Of a stretch of 43,596 nt of DNA, positions 14,067 through 22,824 are shown one piece after another. This DNA is from JANXVV01 sp038230975 (GTDB lineage Bacteria; Planctomycetota; Phycisphaerae; Tepidisphaerales; Tepidisphaeraceae): contig JBBRMF010000009.1 of the NCBI GenBank assembly GCA_038230975.1, positions 1 through 43,596 of the forward strand. Reading direction: 5' to 3'. The notes below the pieces were generated by a model. That model worked only from the letters and a program-made list of their open reading frames with translations. It had not been told where the DNA came from and did no database searches. The position numbers and the translations under genes were made by a program. The first letter of the stretch is position 1. Every line of letters starts with the position of its first letter.

Positions 14067-16748
14067 TCATCGAATCGTGACAAAATCATGGTGATTGAAG
14101 AGCACCACGATCAGATTTTCGCGGGCGCGGTCGGGTTTTAATTCCGGGGCAATCAGGAATTTGCCGCACGCCTCAACTTCATCGGCTGTGGCCGGGCGGG
14201 CGAGAATGCGCAAAAATGCCGCTTTGATGAATGCCTGCGGACTGTCATTGTCCCGCGAAAGTTCTTTCGCCAACGCACGCGACTGCTCGATCACAAGCTG
14301 CGAATTCGCCAGCGCCAGTGCCTGCTGCGGAACGACGCTTGGCCGACGAAAATAACATTCGTTGGTGTTTGGCCCATCAAATAGCTGCAAAAACTCCACT
14401 TCCTTCTCCGGCGCACATTGCAAGTAAAGGCTTCGGCGCTTGCTGATCAGGCCTTGCGAGTGATCCACGTCAGGGCCACCCATCGCCAGGTCAAGTTTTC
14501 CTGCACAGTACAGTACATTGTCTCGCACCAGCTCGGCCTCCATGCGTCGCGAAGGAAATCGCCAGAGCCAGATGTCGTCCGGATCGCGAGAAAGACCATC
14601 GGGTTGCGCGATGGAACTTTGGCGGTAGGTAGCACTTGTAACGATAAGTCGATGAATCGGCTTCATCTTCCAATGATTCTCGACCAACTCAGCGGCCAGC
14701 CAATCCAGCAGAGCCGGATGCGTCGCGGGCCGGCCGTTGCGCCCAAAATCATCCACCGATGGAACGATGCCCTGTCCAAAATGCCGCGCCCAGAGATGGT
14801 TGACTGCCACCCGCGCCGTGAGCGGGTTCCGGTTGTCGATGAGCCACCGCGCCAGGGCAAGCCGCCTGCCGGTCGAGGTGGCGGGATAATCGTCGGTCGA
14901 GCGAGGCTTGTATGCGGTGTCGGGAGGCGCGTTCAAATCAGTGACGGCGGTGGCGAGCAATTTCTGTGAAGATTCGATTTTGGCGTCGAGTGCTTTAAGG
15001 TCTGCGGTCGCTTTATCAGCCACCGTCTTTGACACAGGCTGCGTCGTGGGGGCGAGTTTCTGGCGGATTTCATAGGCGGCGTTCTGCGCCGAGATCAGCG
15101 ATTGCGTCGCATCCGCCACCGGTGTGCGCCGCTGCGCCGCCAATGCCTCGCGAGCGGCCGATTCCCATTCGGCCGTCTTCTTGTGGCCCGCATCCTCGAT
15201 CTCCTCCACATGAAACAACGCCACCAACGATTCATGTTTCGCCCGCACGGCTGCGAGACTGGCCTGTGCTTCACTGCGCTGGCGCGATGGAGTCTTTTCG
15301 TTATCCTTCACCGGGTCAAACTTGGCGCGGGTCTCCTCTAGCATTTTTCTACTTTCAGCCAGGAGCGCTTTTCGGACGTAATCCCGCCGATCGGGATGCG
15401 CCACGCTTTCTGACAACGCAATGGGATTGATGTCCAGCGATCCCCCCAGTGCAGCGGGTATCCCAGGTGATAATGCTCCCTTTTTCTGATCTGGTGTGCG
15501 CTCATCGCCGCGAATGTAAAAGAGCGTCTGCGCTGTAAGTTCCTTGTCATACGCACGAACCAGTCCGTCCTTTTTTTTGTCGGACATACCCGGAATTGGA
15601 TCCGTGCGGACTTCGTAAGGCTCGAATACCGCGCGAAGCCGGTAATAATCTTCCTGGGTCACGGGGTCGAACTTGTGATCGTGACATTTCGCGCAGTGCA
15701 TCGTCATGCCTATGAATGCGCGCGAGGTGTGATTGACGGTATCCTCCATCCACTGCTCGCGCGAGCCCATTTTATAATTGCGCACCAGGAAACCCGTCGC
15801 CCGGAGATTCGCGTCATCGTCCGGTGCCAGCTCGTCGGCTGCCAGCATCTCCAGAACCATGCGATCGTAACCTTTGTCGGCATTTAGAGATTCCACGATC
15901 CAATCCCGCCAACGCCAAATAAAAGGCTGGCTGTCGCGTATCTGGTTGCCTCCGGTCCAGCCCGCCCAGTCGCTGTATCGCCACACATCCATCCAATGCC
16001 GTGCCCAACGCTGGCCATATCGAGGGTCGGCTAGAAGTCGATCGACCACGATCTCATACGCACTCGGCGAAACGTCCTTCTCAAACGCGGTGATCTCGGC
16101 AGGGGTTGGATTCAACCCGATCAAATCAAGATATACCCGCCTTAGCAGCGTGACCTTCGCAGCCTCCGGCGATGGCTTCAGCCCGTTTGGCTGAAGCTGT
16201 TCTAACACGAACGCATCAATCGAATTCCGCACAAGAAATGAAGCAGTACCCACCTGCGGGACTGCCGGCCGCGTGACCGCCTCGTAAGGCGTCCAGCGAT
16301 ATAACTTGAGATACTCCGCAAACTCTGCCCTTCGAGTGGGGGCTTGCTGCAGTTCGGCTGATGTCGGCGTGTCCTTGGCGTCACCAGGATTATGACCCAG
16401 GAGCAATTCCGTCAGATTATCGACTCCATCGCCATCGCTGTCCTGCGAGGCGATCAAGGCAAGCCGCGATGAAATATCGCGTTTCTTGCCGCCGCGTTTA
16501 AGTTGCTCGCCGGCTTTATGCAGCGCATCTCCAAACGGGTTATGCGGAAAATCATCGAGCGATTCCGGATCCTTCTTGTCGCTTGGCAAGTGGCAGGTGG
16601 AACAGGATGCAAGGTTCCTGGTGAGGAATCGATCGAAGTGGCGCTCGAAGGCCGCCTTGTGGGCTGGCGTAGCCTGGGCGCAGGGCATACCGATTACCCA
16701 AGTCGCAAGGACTAACACAATCACCAATCGGCGGATCGACTTGCTCAT
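14067..16748 (-). CDS. PSD1-type DUF1549/DUF1553 protein with an unusual cytochrome-like N-terminus
   Basis: 893 residues from ATG 16748; GGAAAGG lies just upstream, and a longer frame upstream is non-coding because it runs antisense-like into the neighbouring DUF1501 gene. A signal peptide (SIRRLVIVLVLATWVIGMPCAQA) leads to the periplasm. A heme-type motif CSTCH follows at about residue 50, then a calcium-binding-like loop DSDGDGVDNLTELLLGHNPG. The planctomycete PSCyt1 domain usual at this place, with its RPILAENCFxCH signature, is not seen. DUF1549 begins NSIDAFVLEQLQPNGLKPSP and contains CAKCHDHKFDPVTQEDYY. A coiled region (about 520-690) separates it from DUF1553, marked by NPLTARVAVNHLWARHFGQG and RRSLYLQCAPEKEVEFLQLF. 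The role of the family is unproven. It probably works with the adjacent DUF1501 protein. Confidence 0.9.
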   Translation of the reverse strand: MSKSIRRLVIVLVLATWVIGMPCAQATPAHKAAFERHFDRFLTRNLASCSTCHLPSDKKDPESLDDFPHNPFGDALHKAGEQLKRGGKKRDISSRLALIASQDSDGDGVDNLTELLLGHNPGDAKDTPTSAELQQAPTRRAEFAEYLKLYRWTPYEAVTRPAVPQVGTASFLVRNSIDAFVLEQLQPNGLKPSPEAAKVTLLRRVYLDLIGLNPTPAEITAFEKDVSPSAYEIVVDRLLADPRYGQRWARHWMDVWRYSDWAGWTGGNQIRDSQPFIWRWRDWIVESLNADKGYDRMVLEMLAADELAPDDDANLRATGFLVRNYKMGSREQWMEDTVNHTSRAFIGMTMHCAKCHDHKFDPVTQEDYYRLRAVFEPYEVRTDPIPGMSDKKKDGLVRAYDKELTAQTLFYIRGDERTPDQKKGALSPGIPAALGGSLDINPIALSESVAHPDRRDYVRKALLAESRKMLEETRAKFDPVKDNEKTPSRQRSEAQASLAAVRAKHESLVALFHVEEIEDAGHKKTAEWESAAREALAAQRRTPVADATQSLISAQNAAYEIRQKLAPTTQPVSKTVADKATADLKALDAKIESSQKLLATAVTDLNAPPDTAYKPRSTDDYPATSTGRRLALARWLIDNRNPLTARVAVNHLWARHFGQGIVPSVDDFGRNGRPATHPALLDWLAAELVENHWKMKPIHRLIVTSATYRQSSIAQPDGLSRDPDDIWLWRFPSRRMEAELVRDNVLYCAGKLDLAMGGPDVDHSQGLISKRRSLYLQCAPEKEVEFLQLFDGPNTNECYFRRPSVVPQQALALANSQLVIEQSRALAKELSRDNDSPQAFIKAAFLRILARPATADEVEACGKFLIAPELKPDRARENLIVVLFNHHDFVTIR

Positions 16749-16899
16749 CCAAAGCCTTTCCAACAGGTCTAATGTGACAACACTCAGGAATCTATACCGT
16801 TGGGATCGCCAAGCGTGGACTTGAGGCAAAAAACGCCGAGCCTTCGGGCAATCGGATGTGAGCGGGGCGCAGATACCGATTTGGATAACCGGTTGGAGT

Positions 16900-18300
16900 C
16901 TAAGCAAACAACGCCGTAATCGCTTTTCCTTTGCCATCCCGAGTCGTGTAGAAAGGTCGCTGCTCGAACTCATAGTTGTGTTTCGGTGAAATGCCCATCG
17001 CGGTGTAGAGCGTTGCGTGGAGGTCTTCGATACTGACCGGGTCTTTGATAGTGGTGCAGGGGTGTTCGTCGGCGGTGACGCCGTGGATGTAACCGCGCTT
17101 GAATCCACCGCCCCAGATGGCGACGCTGCCGGCGCTGCAGAAGTGGGCGTGCATTCCGTAGTGCTGCATCTGGGCCATGGTGGGGGGCGTGGCGGCTTGT
17201 TTTTCGACGAGGGCATTGGGCTTGCCCTCCAAAAGGGGGTCACGACTGAATTCGCTGGCGAGAACGACAATCGTGCGGTCGAGCAGTCCGCGTTCTTCCA
17301 GATCGGTGATGAGCTGGGCAATGGGCCTGTCGACCAGTTTTTTGGTAGCTACGCTTTTGGTGTGGCCGTTGTCATGCGTGTCCCAGTGACCAAAGGGGAC
17401 ATAGTTCACATGAACTTCAATGAACCTGGCACCGGCTTCGACGAGCCTGCGTGCCATCAGGCAACCGAGACCGAAATCTCCGGTGTTGTAGTTGTCGTAG
17501 GCTTCTTTTTTCTCGAGATTGAGATCGAGCGCCACGGCGGCGGGCGAGCGGAGCAGGCGGTAGGCGTTTTCCATCGAGCGGAGGATGGACTCCTGCTGAT
17601 AGCTGCTCGTCAGATCAGCCGCCGGGCTGGCTTTGACGAGTTCGCGATAGCGGGCGATTCGAGTTTGTAGCCGCTCGTCGCTCATCTTGGCTTTGATGTC
17701 ATTGGCGGCGGTAGCAGGGAAGGGAACGCGGAACGGGCCGAACTCACTGCCTAAAAAACCGCTGGTGAGATAGGCTTTGACGACTTCCGATTCACCGGAT
17801 TGAAGTGGTTCGGCGATATCGATGAAAGCCGGAACATCCGGATTGCGCGGGCCAAGTGTGCGGGCGATCCACGCACCCAGGTGCGGCGCGGGAACCGAGA
17901 CCGGGGGAACATAGCCGGTGTGGAGATGGAACTGATGGCGCGAGTGAAGGATTTTTCCAAGGCTGGCGGCCTGCATGGTTCGGATGAGGCAGCACTTGTC
18001 CATGACCGTGGCCGTGTTCTCCAGCCCTTCGCTGATTTTGATGTGGTCGGCGGAAGTATTGATCGCCTGGAAAGTGCTGAGCACGCGCTTGGCTTCGACG
18101 TTGGGTGAAAAGGGTTCGTAGTGTTTGGGGTCGAAGGTTTCGGTAGAGGCCATGCCGCCGGCCATGAAGAGGAAAATCATGGCGTCGGCGCGTGGTTTGA
18201 GTTTTTCAGATTTTTCGGCGGCGAAGATGCGCGGGGACGGGACCGCGAGGGCGGCGAGGCCGGCGGCACCGAGGGATTGCAGAAAGTGTCGTCGATTCAT
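16900..18300 (-). CDS. DUF1501 protein with Tat-like signal
   Basis: 466 residues from ATG 18300, which begins MNRRHFLQSLGAAGLAALAV, a twin-arginine signal; the longer frame upstream adds residues foreign to the family. DUF1501 features are present: AMIFLFMAGGMASTETFDPK, HLGAWIARTLGP, CLMARRLVEAGARFIEVH, HWDTHDNGHT, RTIVVLASEFSRDP and VSIEDLHATLYTAMGI. It differs from the DUF1501 protein at 12494-14011 in the conserved end, with YGMHAHFCSAGSVAIWGGG in place of the usual GRDHHPxGFS segment, so it belongs to a separate subfamily. It is transcribed after the PSD1 gene at 18557 and the HicB-like gene, and 151 nt before the next PSD1 gene. Confidence 0.92.
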   Translation of the reverse strand: MNRRHFLQSLGAAGLAALAVPSPRIFAAEKSEKLKPRADAMIFLFMAGGMASTETFDPKHYEPFSPNVEAKRVLSTFQAINTSADHIKISEGLENTATVMDKCCLIRTMQAASLGKILHSRHQFHLHTGYVPPVSVPAPHLGAWIARTLGPRNPDVPAFIDIAEPLQSGESEVVKAYLTSGFLGSEFGPFRVPFPATAANDIKAKMSDERLQTRIARYRELVKASPAADLTSSYQQESILRSMENAYRLLRSPAAVALDLNLEKKEAYDNYNTGDFGLGCLMARRLVEAGARFIEVHVNYVPFGHWDTHDNGHTKSVATKKLVDRPIAQLITDLEERGLLDRTIVVLASEFSRDPLLEGKPNALVEKQAATPPTMAQMQHYGMHAHFCSAGSVAIWGGGFKRGYIHGVTADEHPCTTIKDPVSIEDLHATLYTAMGISPKHNYEFEQRPFYTTRDGKGKAITALFA

Positions 18301-18356
18301 ATGGAACTCTGTAGTGGGTGTCCCTGATTCAATTGTACGATGAAGATCGACACGCT

Positions 18357-18548
18357 TCACTGCACCACCAGTTCATCGACGTGGCGGATGACTGGGATAT
18401 CGCCACTTGCGATATCTCGGAAGAGGTCGATTAGACTCTCTTTGAGTTCGTCGAGTGAATCACCTTGGGTCCAGTAGTCGGGGTATTCTTCGAGATACCC
18501 GAGAAACGTATCGACATCTTTCCAGTTAACAAATTTGAGTGTTGTCAT
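18357..18548 (-). CDS. Orphan HicB-like protein
   Basis: 63 residues from ATG 18548; a TTG four codons further upstream overlaps the PSD1 stop region and is the alternative start. The sequence matches the HicB/UPF0150 partial RNase H fold: a strand at the start (LKFVNWKDVDTFLGYLEEYP), then the signature TQGDSLDELKESLIDLFRDI that in the family follows the G-C-x-x-x-G-D-T pattern. It is too short to carry a C-terminal DNA-binding domain. In HicAB systems the antitoxin neutralises the HicA mRNA interferase, but no HicA-sized gene lies in the 56 nt before or in the gaps around it. It sits between a PSD1 gene and a DUF1501 gene in the same orientation. It is probably a solitary HicB-like regulator or a remnant of a lost toxin-antitoxin pair. 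Confidence 0.75.
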   Translation of the reverse strand: MTTLKFVNWKDVDTFLGYLEEYPDYWTQGDSLDELKESLIDLFRDIASGDIPVIRHVDELVVQ

Positions 18549-18556
18549 GATGCGAC

Positions 18557-20467
18557 TCAATCAATCACCTGAAACTCCGGCAGTGCGATCACCAGCCAGA
18601 GATAATCCGCAACAGCTTCCGAGGTTGGATTCGCGCCGAGAATGCTTTCGGCAACCTTCAATTCAAGGGGCGTGGGTGATCGCCCGAAAGACCTTGCGTA
18701 AATTGTAGCCACAATAAATCCTGGTGTGGGCTTTTTTTCGGTCAATTTTGCCGCGATTTTATCAAGCACACCGCGCAGTTCCGCACCGGTGAGGATCTGG
18801 AGCGCCTGGAGTGTGGAGGCATCGGCATCACGCGAGGTAGTGACGTTGTTTCGATCGGTACGGCCGAGGGCTTCCTGGAACGCCGACCGGGTGTGAGTCC
18901 AGGCGCGGCCGAGTCGATGTTCATTTTTTGGATCGGGCTTGCCTGCTGTGGGCGCTGGCGGTGGGGCGGTGACGTGGCCCCATTGCATTTCCCCGACGGC
19001 GCAGAGTGCGTCGGCGTATTGTTCGGCGGTCAGTCTCTTGAAGCGCGGTCCAGCGAAGGTGAATTGACTGCCATCTTTTGCACTGGGGCTGCGCAGTTCG
19101 GCGTCGTCAACGACCAGTCGTTGATAAGCCTGGCTCGTCACGATCAGTTCGAGGGTGTGTTTTAGATCGTAATTATGGGCGACCAGATCGGAGGCAAGCC
19201 AGTCGAGTAGATCAGGGTTCCACGCGGGGTTTTCCATGCTATCCAGCGGCTCGATCAGGCCGCGCCCCATCAGGCGCGACCAGATGCGGTTGACAATCGT
19301 GCGTGCGAGCAGGGCGTTGTCTTTTGAGGTAACCAGTTCAGCCAACCGAGCCACCTGCTGGTTCTTCGGCAACTTCGGATCGATGGTGCCCAGTCCGGGG
19401 AAAATGAAACGGGGCTCGGCGATCTTTCCCGTGGGTACTTCGCAGCGGGTGATTTCCATCGGTCCATCGGCGTAGAGCGTGGCCATCCCCCAGACATCCG
19501 CCTGCGTCCACTGGCTGGTAAAGCTGTCATGGCAGGTAGCGCATTTGATTTGCGTGCCGAGGAAAACCTGACCGATATTCTGGGCGGCCTGGATTTCGGT
19601 GCGGGCCGAGGTCTCGACAACGCCGCGCATTTTAAGGCCGTCGACAAATCCGCGCGGGCCATCTTTGCCGGGGTTGATCAGCGTACGGACGAACTGATCG
19701 TATGGCAGGTTGTCGCGCAGCGCGGGGAGGAGCCAACCGTTAATGTTGATGTTTACGCCGTCGATGCCGAAGGTCGTGCCACTCCGCAAATGATCGCACC
19801 AAAAGCTCATCCAGTGTTCGGCGTAATCCTGATTGCGGTGGAGCAGAGCCGCAACGAGGCGGGGACGTTTGTCGGGATTCGCTTCTTTTTGAAAAGTCTC
19901 AAGCTCGTTCGGCGTGGGGGGCAGGCCGATGATGTCGAAGTAGGCTCGGCGGGCGAAATGGCGATCATCGACGATTGCCGAAGTAGTAACGTGATGTTCC
20001 TTGAAGTACGCCGCAAGCATGCGGTCGATCGGATTGCCTGGGCCTTGCGGAATCGTCGGCGTTCGGGGTTTGATATTGGGCTTGGGGGGAAGGATGGCGA
20101 CATTCGCGTCCCACGGTGCGCCCTGGCTAATCCATTCCTTGAGGATCGCGATTTCCTGCGGCTTCAGCGCGGGTTTCTCGCTGGGCATGCGTTCATCTTC
20201 GTCCCCGCTCTGGACAAGGTGGATGAGCAGGCTATCGGCACTTTTGCCGGCGATGATCGCGGGCCCGGTTTTGCCGCCTTTCAGCAACGCTTCGCGCGAG
20301 GACAGATCGAGTCCTCCTTTCTTCTTGCCATGAGCGTGGCACTCGAAGCAGTTGTGGGCGAGGATCGGGAGCACGTCTTTGCTGAATGGGACAGGCGCGG
20401 CCTCGGCAACGAGCGGGGTGACGACGAGGATCAGAATGAGGGCAGATTGAAAACGGGCCGAGCGCAT
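18557..20467 (-). CDS. PSCyt1-DUF1549-DUF1553 protein, short form
   Basis: 636 residues. A signal peptide (FQSALILILVVTPLVAEA) is followed by the PSCyt1 cytochrome domain: FSKDVLPILAHNCFECHAHG with heme motif CFECH, then GGLDLSSREALLKGG, RMPSEKPALKPQEIAILKEW and ISQGAPW. DUF1549 follows (NPIDRMLAAYFKEH, AYFDIIGLPPTPNELETF) with a second motif CATCHDSFTSQW. A reduced DUF1553 follows (NALLARTIVNRIWSRLMGRG, LLDWLASDLVAHNYDLKHTL, FKRLTAEQYADALCAVGEMQ). It is markedly shorter than the PSD1 proteins at 14067 and 22825, lacking the long middle region between the two domains. It is expected in the periplasm. Transcription continues into the HicB-like gene and a DUF1501 gene. Confidence 0.92.
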   Translation of the reverse strand: MRSARFQSALILILVVTPLVAEAAPVPFSKDVLPILAHNCFECHAHGKKKGGLDLSSREALLKGGKTGPAIIAGKSADSLLIHLVQSGDEDERMPSEKPALKPQEIAILKEWISQGAPWDANVAILPPKPNIKPRTPTIPQGPGNPIDRMLAAYFKEHHVTTSAIVDDRHFARRAYFDIIGLPPTPNELETFQKEANPDKRPRLVAALLHRNQDYAEHWMSFWCDHLRSGTTFGIDGVNININGWLLPALRDNLPYDQFVRTLINPGKDGPRGFVDGLKMRGVVETSARTEIQAAQNIGQVFLGTQIKCATCHDSFTSQWTQADVWGMATLYADGPMEITRCEVPTGKIAEPRFIFPGLGTIDPKLPKNQQVARLAELVTSKDNALLARTIVNRIWSRLMGRGLIEPLDSMENPAWNPDLLDWLASDLVAHNYDLKHTLELIVTSQAYQRLVVDDAELRSPSAKDGSQFTFAGPRFKRLTAEQYADALCAVGEMQWGHVTAPPPAPTAGKPDPKNEHRLGRAWTHTRSAFQEALGRTDRNNVTTSRDADASTLQALQILTGAELRGVLDKIAAKLTEKKPTPGFIVATIYARSFGRSPTPLELKVAESILGANPTSEAVADYLWLVIALPEFQVID

Positions 20468-20520
20468 ATTTCTCCGCTTTCTGAATTAGAGCGTTTCGCA
20501 ATTTGGTGTAGCGACATCAC

Positions 20521-20610
20521 TCGGTGCCACGGGTCGCGGTACTCCGAGACCTGTGCGTTTCGGCGGGCAGAAGACACGGGTTTCAGAGTACGGCGACCCG
20601 TGGCACCCGA
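20521..20610. repeat. 90-bp imperfect palindrome (GTGCCACGGGTCGC type)
   Basis: The left arm (20521-20555) and right arm (20575-20610) can pair over about 35 positions with only four mismatches and one extra base; the outer parts are GTGCCACGGGTCGC and GCGACCCGTGGCAC. The loop is 19 nt. It occupies the gap between the esterase gene and the PSD1 gene on the minus strand. A shorter element with the same CGTGGCAC core is at 38668-38696. Confidence 0.85.
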
Positions 20611-20621
20611 CATCGGGCAAC

Positions 20622-22634
20622 CTACCAACCTGAAAAATGCTCTAACTGCGACGATACTTCACCTACTCGGCCTTGATCATGAAAAGCTGACATTCGAGCA
20701 CAATGGGGTACGACGAAGACTCGCGAACGTTGAAGGCCATGTGATTCATGAAATTGTTCTTTGAGCCAGGGCACGATTTTTTCCACCCAACGCGCGGCGT
20801 GTACTCGCAGGCCCGGACCGCTGAAATGAACTCCCCGGCCACCATTCTCCCGAAAGTCGCCTTTAAGTGCATCGGTATCGGGCCCTTCAAGCGCGATGCC
20901 GTCTTTCCAAAGTGAAGCCTGAGCGGCGCGGATGTCTGGTGAAGCTTCATCGCCGGGCATGTGATAGCTGACCTGCGCGACAAACCACGGCGCTTCCCAG
21001 CCGATCTCGCGGCGTGAGTCGCGGATGACTTTCGCAAGATACTCGCGGTAAAGCTTACCAGGCAGGGTGCGTTTCGGATCCTGTTGGTTTGCGTCACTCT
21101 CACCTTGATGCCAGAGCACTGCGCGAAAGCCCTTTGGACCAAGCTGCTTCATCCGCGCGTTGAACGAGGCGAAGATCGTCCCTTTACTTTCCCATTCCCC
21201 GGCCGGGAGCTGCCGCACATTGCCTTCTAGGGTCGGGGGATTCGGAAATGTTGCGCCCTGCGGCAGCCACTCGCGCACGCTCGTGGCACCCACGCCACAG
21301 GGGATGATGCCCACGGGTACGTGGAATTGTTCCGCAATCGCATCGCCGAACAGTGGCATGAAGCTGCCGGAACCACCGCTGGCTCCAGGCTGCGGATCGT
21401 TGGCAATTTGCCAGTGTTTACCATCGAAGGCCGCGACAAGTCCTGACTTTGTGACCTGTCGTTCCGCACCGTGGTTAGCCGAATTTGACTGTCCGGCCAC
21501 GACGAACACCTCGCCGATGCCAACGTGCTCGACAATCGATTCAGCCACTACCTTGCCCCCGGCTAGGGCGCGCACTTCGAGACGATGCCAGCCACCCGCA
21601 GGCGCATCGATCGTCGCAAGAAACTTCGCAGGCTCCGCCTTCGTTGTAAGCCGCCGCCACTCATTGGCTTTTCCATCAATGAGAATGCGCGCTTCGATGG
21701 CATCTATTTTTACCGCTGGATCTGAAAACTCACCTTCGATACTAATTGTGCCCTGATTCTTCAATGTCCGTTGGATGACTTGAAAATCCAAAGGTGATCC
21801 GATCTTAAGCGTAGGCCCGGCGTGGCTCTTGACGAAGTTCACCAGCTCGCGACTCTGGAAAAATCCGGGCCACATATTGTGACCCTGGCCTTGCGGCACG
21901 ACCAATTGCATTATTCCACCAAGCGCAGTGTAGCGGTTTTTCATGAGTCCGGAATTCGCCTCCAAAGGCACGACTTTGTCTACGTCGCCGTGGATGGCGA
22001 AGAGGGGTACTCCAGCTTTGGCAAGTGCGGCGAGACGATCGATGGGGTTGTGTTCCGCCAAGCGCGCCTGCAATTCCTCGGGCTTCATCTCGTAAGCACC
22101 TGCTGCCTTGGCAATACCCGGATAACTCGCGAGATTGCAGACTGGATAGACGCCCACAAACGCCGCGACTTTGTCCGGGTTCTCGGCTGCCCAGGACAAA
22201 GTCATCAATCCTCCGCGGCTGCGACCCAGCAAGATCGGCTTGCGCGAATAGCCGCGTGAGTCGGTCATCTCCGTATAGAATTCGGTGAAAAGTTTCCGTC
22301 CCGCAGGGCTTCCGAAGGATTCTCCGACATCAATGCCCGCAACCGCGATTCCTGCATCGCGGAATTGTTCAAACATCCACTGCTCTTCATGGCCGGGCAG
22401 ACCCGGCAGCGTCGGCGCATACCAGACCCATGGCTTGGCTTTTCTGGACGGTTCGGTATTCCCCGGGATGATGAACGCAGTGTGCCCCGCAACGAGAAAC
22501 GCGACACCGGGCAACGGCAGTTGGGCCTTTTTTTGCAGGCTCAGTTCGGAATCCTTTGGCTCGCCAGCCCGCAGCAAGGCCAGTGGAACCATCAGCAAGG
22601 CGGCGGCAAGAAAGGCAAACGTGGAACTTCGCAT
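20622..22634 (-). CDS. Two-domain esterase: alpha/beta hydrolase fused to sialate-O-acetylesterase-like (SASA) domain
   Basis: 670 residues from ATG 22634, where a signal peptide begins (STFAFLAAALLMVPLALLRAG). The N-terminal half is an alpha/beta hydrolase: the nucleophile elbow GRSRGG, an acid in HGDVDKVVP and a histidine in PQGQGHNMWPGFF are visible. A beta-rich linker follows. The C-terminal half is an SGNH-type SASA domain with block I VFVVAGQSNSANHGA (catalytic Ser in GQSN), VPVGIIPCGVGATSVREWLP, and VLWHQGESDANQQD. Such domains remove acetyl groups from sugars such as sialic acid or xylan. Both active sites look intact, so it may deacetylate a polysaccharide at two positions or act on two ester types in the periplasm. 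The last 35 residues look like read-through beyond the family end. Confidence 0.88.
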   Translation of the reverse strand: MRSSTFAFLAAALLMVPLALLRAGEPKDSELSLQKKAQLPLPGVAFLVAGHTAFIIPGNTEPSRKAKPWVWYAPTLPGLPGHEEQWMFEQFRDAGIAVAGIDVGESFGSPAGRKLFTEFYTEMTDSRGYSRKPILLGRSRGGLMTLSWAAENPDKVAAFVGVYPVCNLASYPGIAKAAGAYEMKPEELQARLAEHNPIDRLAALAKAGVPLFAIHGDVDKVVPLEANSGLMKNRYTALGGIMQLVVPQGQGHNMWPGFFQSRELVNFVKSHAGPTLKIGSPLDFQVIQRTLKNQGTISIEGEFSDPAVKIDAIEARILIDGKANEWRRLTTKAEPAKFLATIDAPAGGWHRLEVRALAGGKVVAESIVEHVGIGEVFVVAGQSNSANHGAERQVTKSGLVAAFDGKHWQIANDPQPGASGGSGSFMPLFGDAIAEQFHVPVGIIPCGVGATSVREWLPQGATFPNPPTLEGNVRQLPAGEWESKGTIFASFNARMKQLGPKGFRAVLWHQGESDANQQDPKRTLPGKLYREYLAKVIRDSRREIGWEAPWFVAQVSYHMPGDEASPDIRAAQASLWKDGIALEGPDTDALKGDFRENGGRGVHFSGPGLRVHAARWVEKIVPWLKEQFHESHGLQRSRVFVVPHCARMSAFHDQGRVGEVSSQLEHFSGW

Positions 22635-22824
22635 GAACCAAAGCATACTCGGAGCAACCTGCCGACTATAATGCCGCGCAAGCCAAATTGAACGCCTATG
22701 CAGAACCATGGGATGATCCGCCGCTGATCAAAATTAATATCACATCCAACGCGTGACGCTGACCAAGCTAGTCAGATAGTATATGGATTCACTGCTATCT
22801 TCCAAAAGCGAAGGATCACGGATT
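22635..22824. promoter_or_regulatory. Divergent intergenic region
   Basis: 190 nt between the divergent esterase and PSD1 starts, so promoters for both polysaccharide-related blocks should be here. A ribosome-binding site AAGGA (22811-22815) precedes ATG 22825. I see no clear operator or promoter boxes. Confidence 0.5.

Noticed and set aside
19529..20764. 411-codon open frame on the plus strand
   Set aside because: It is antisense to the PSD1 gene at 18557-20467, which has clear signal peptide and CxxCH motifs, and it runs through the 90-bp palindrome.
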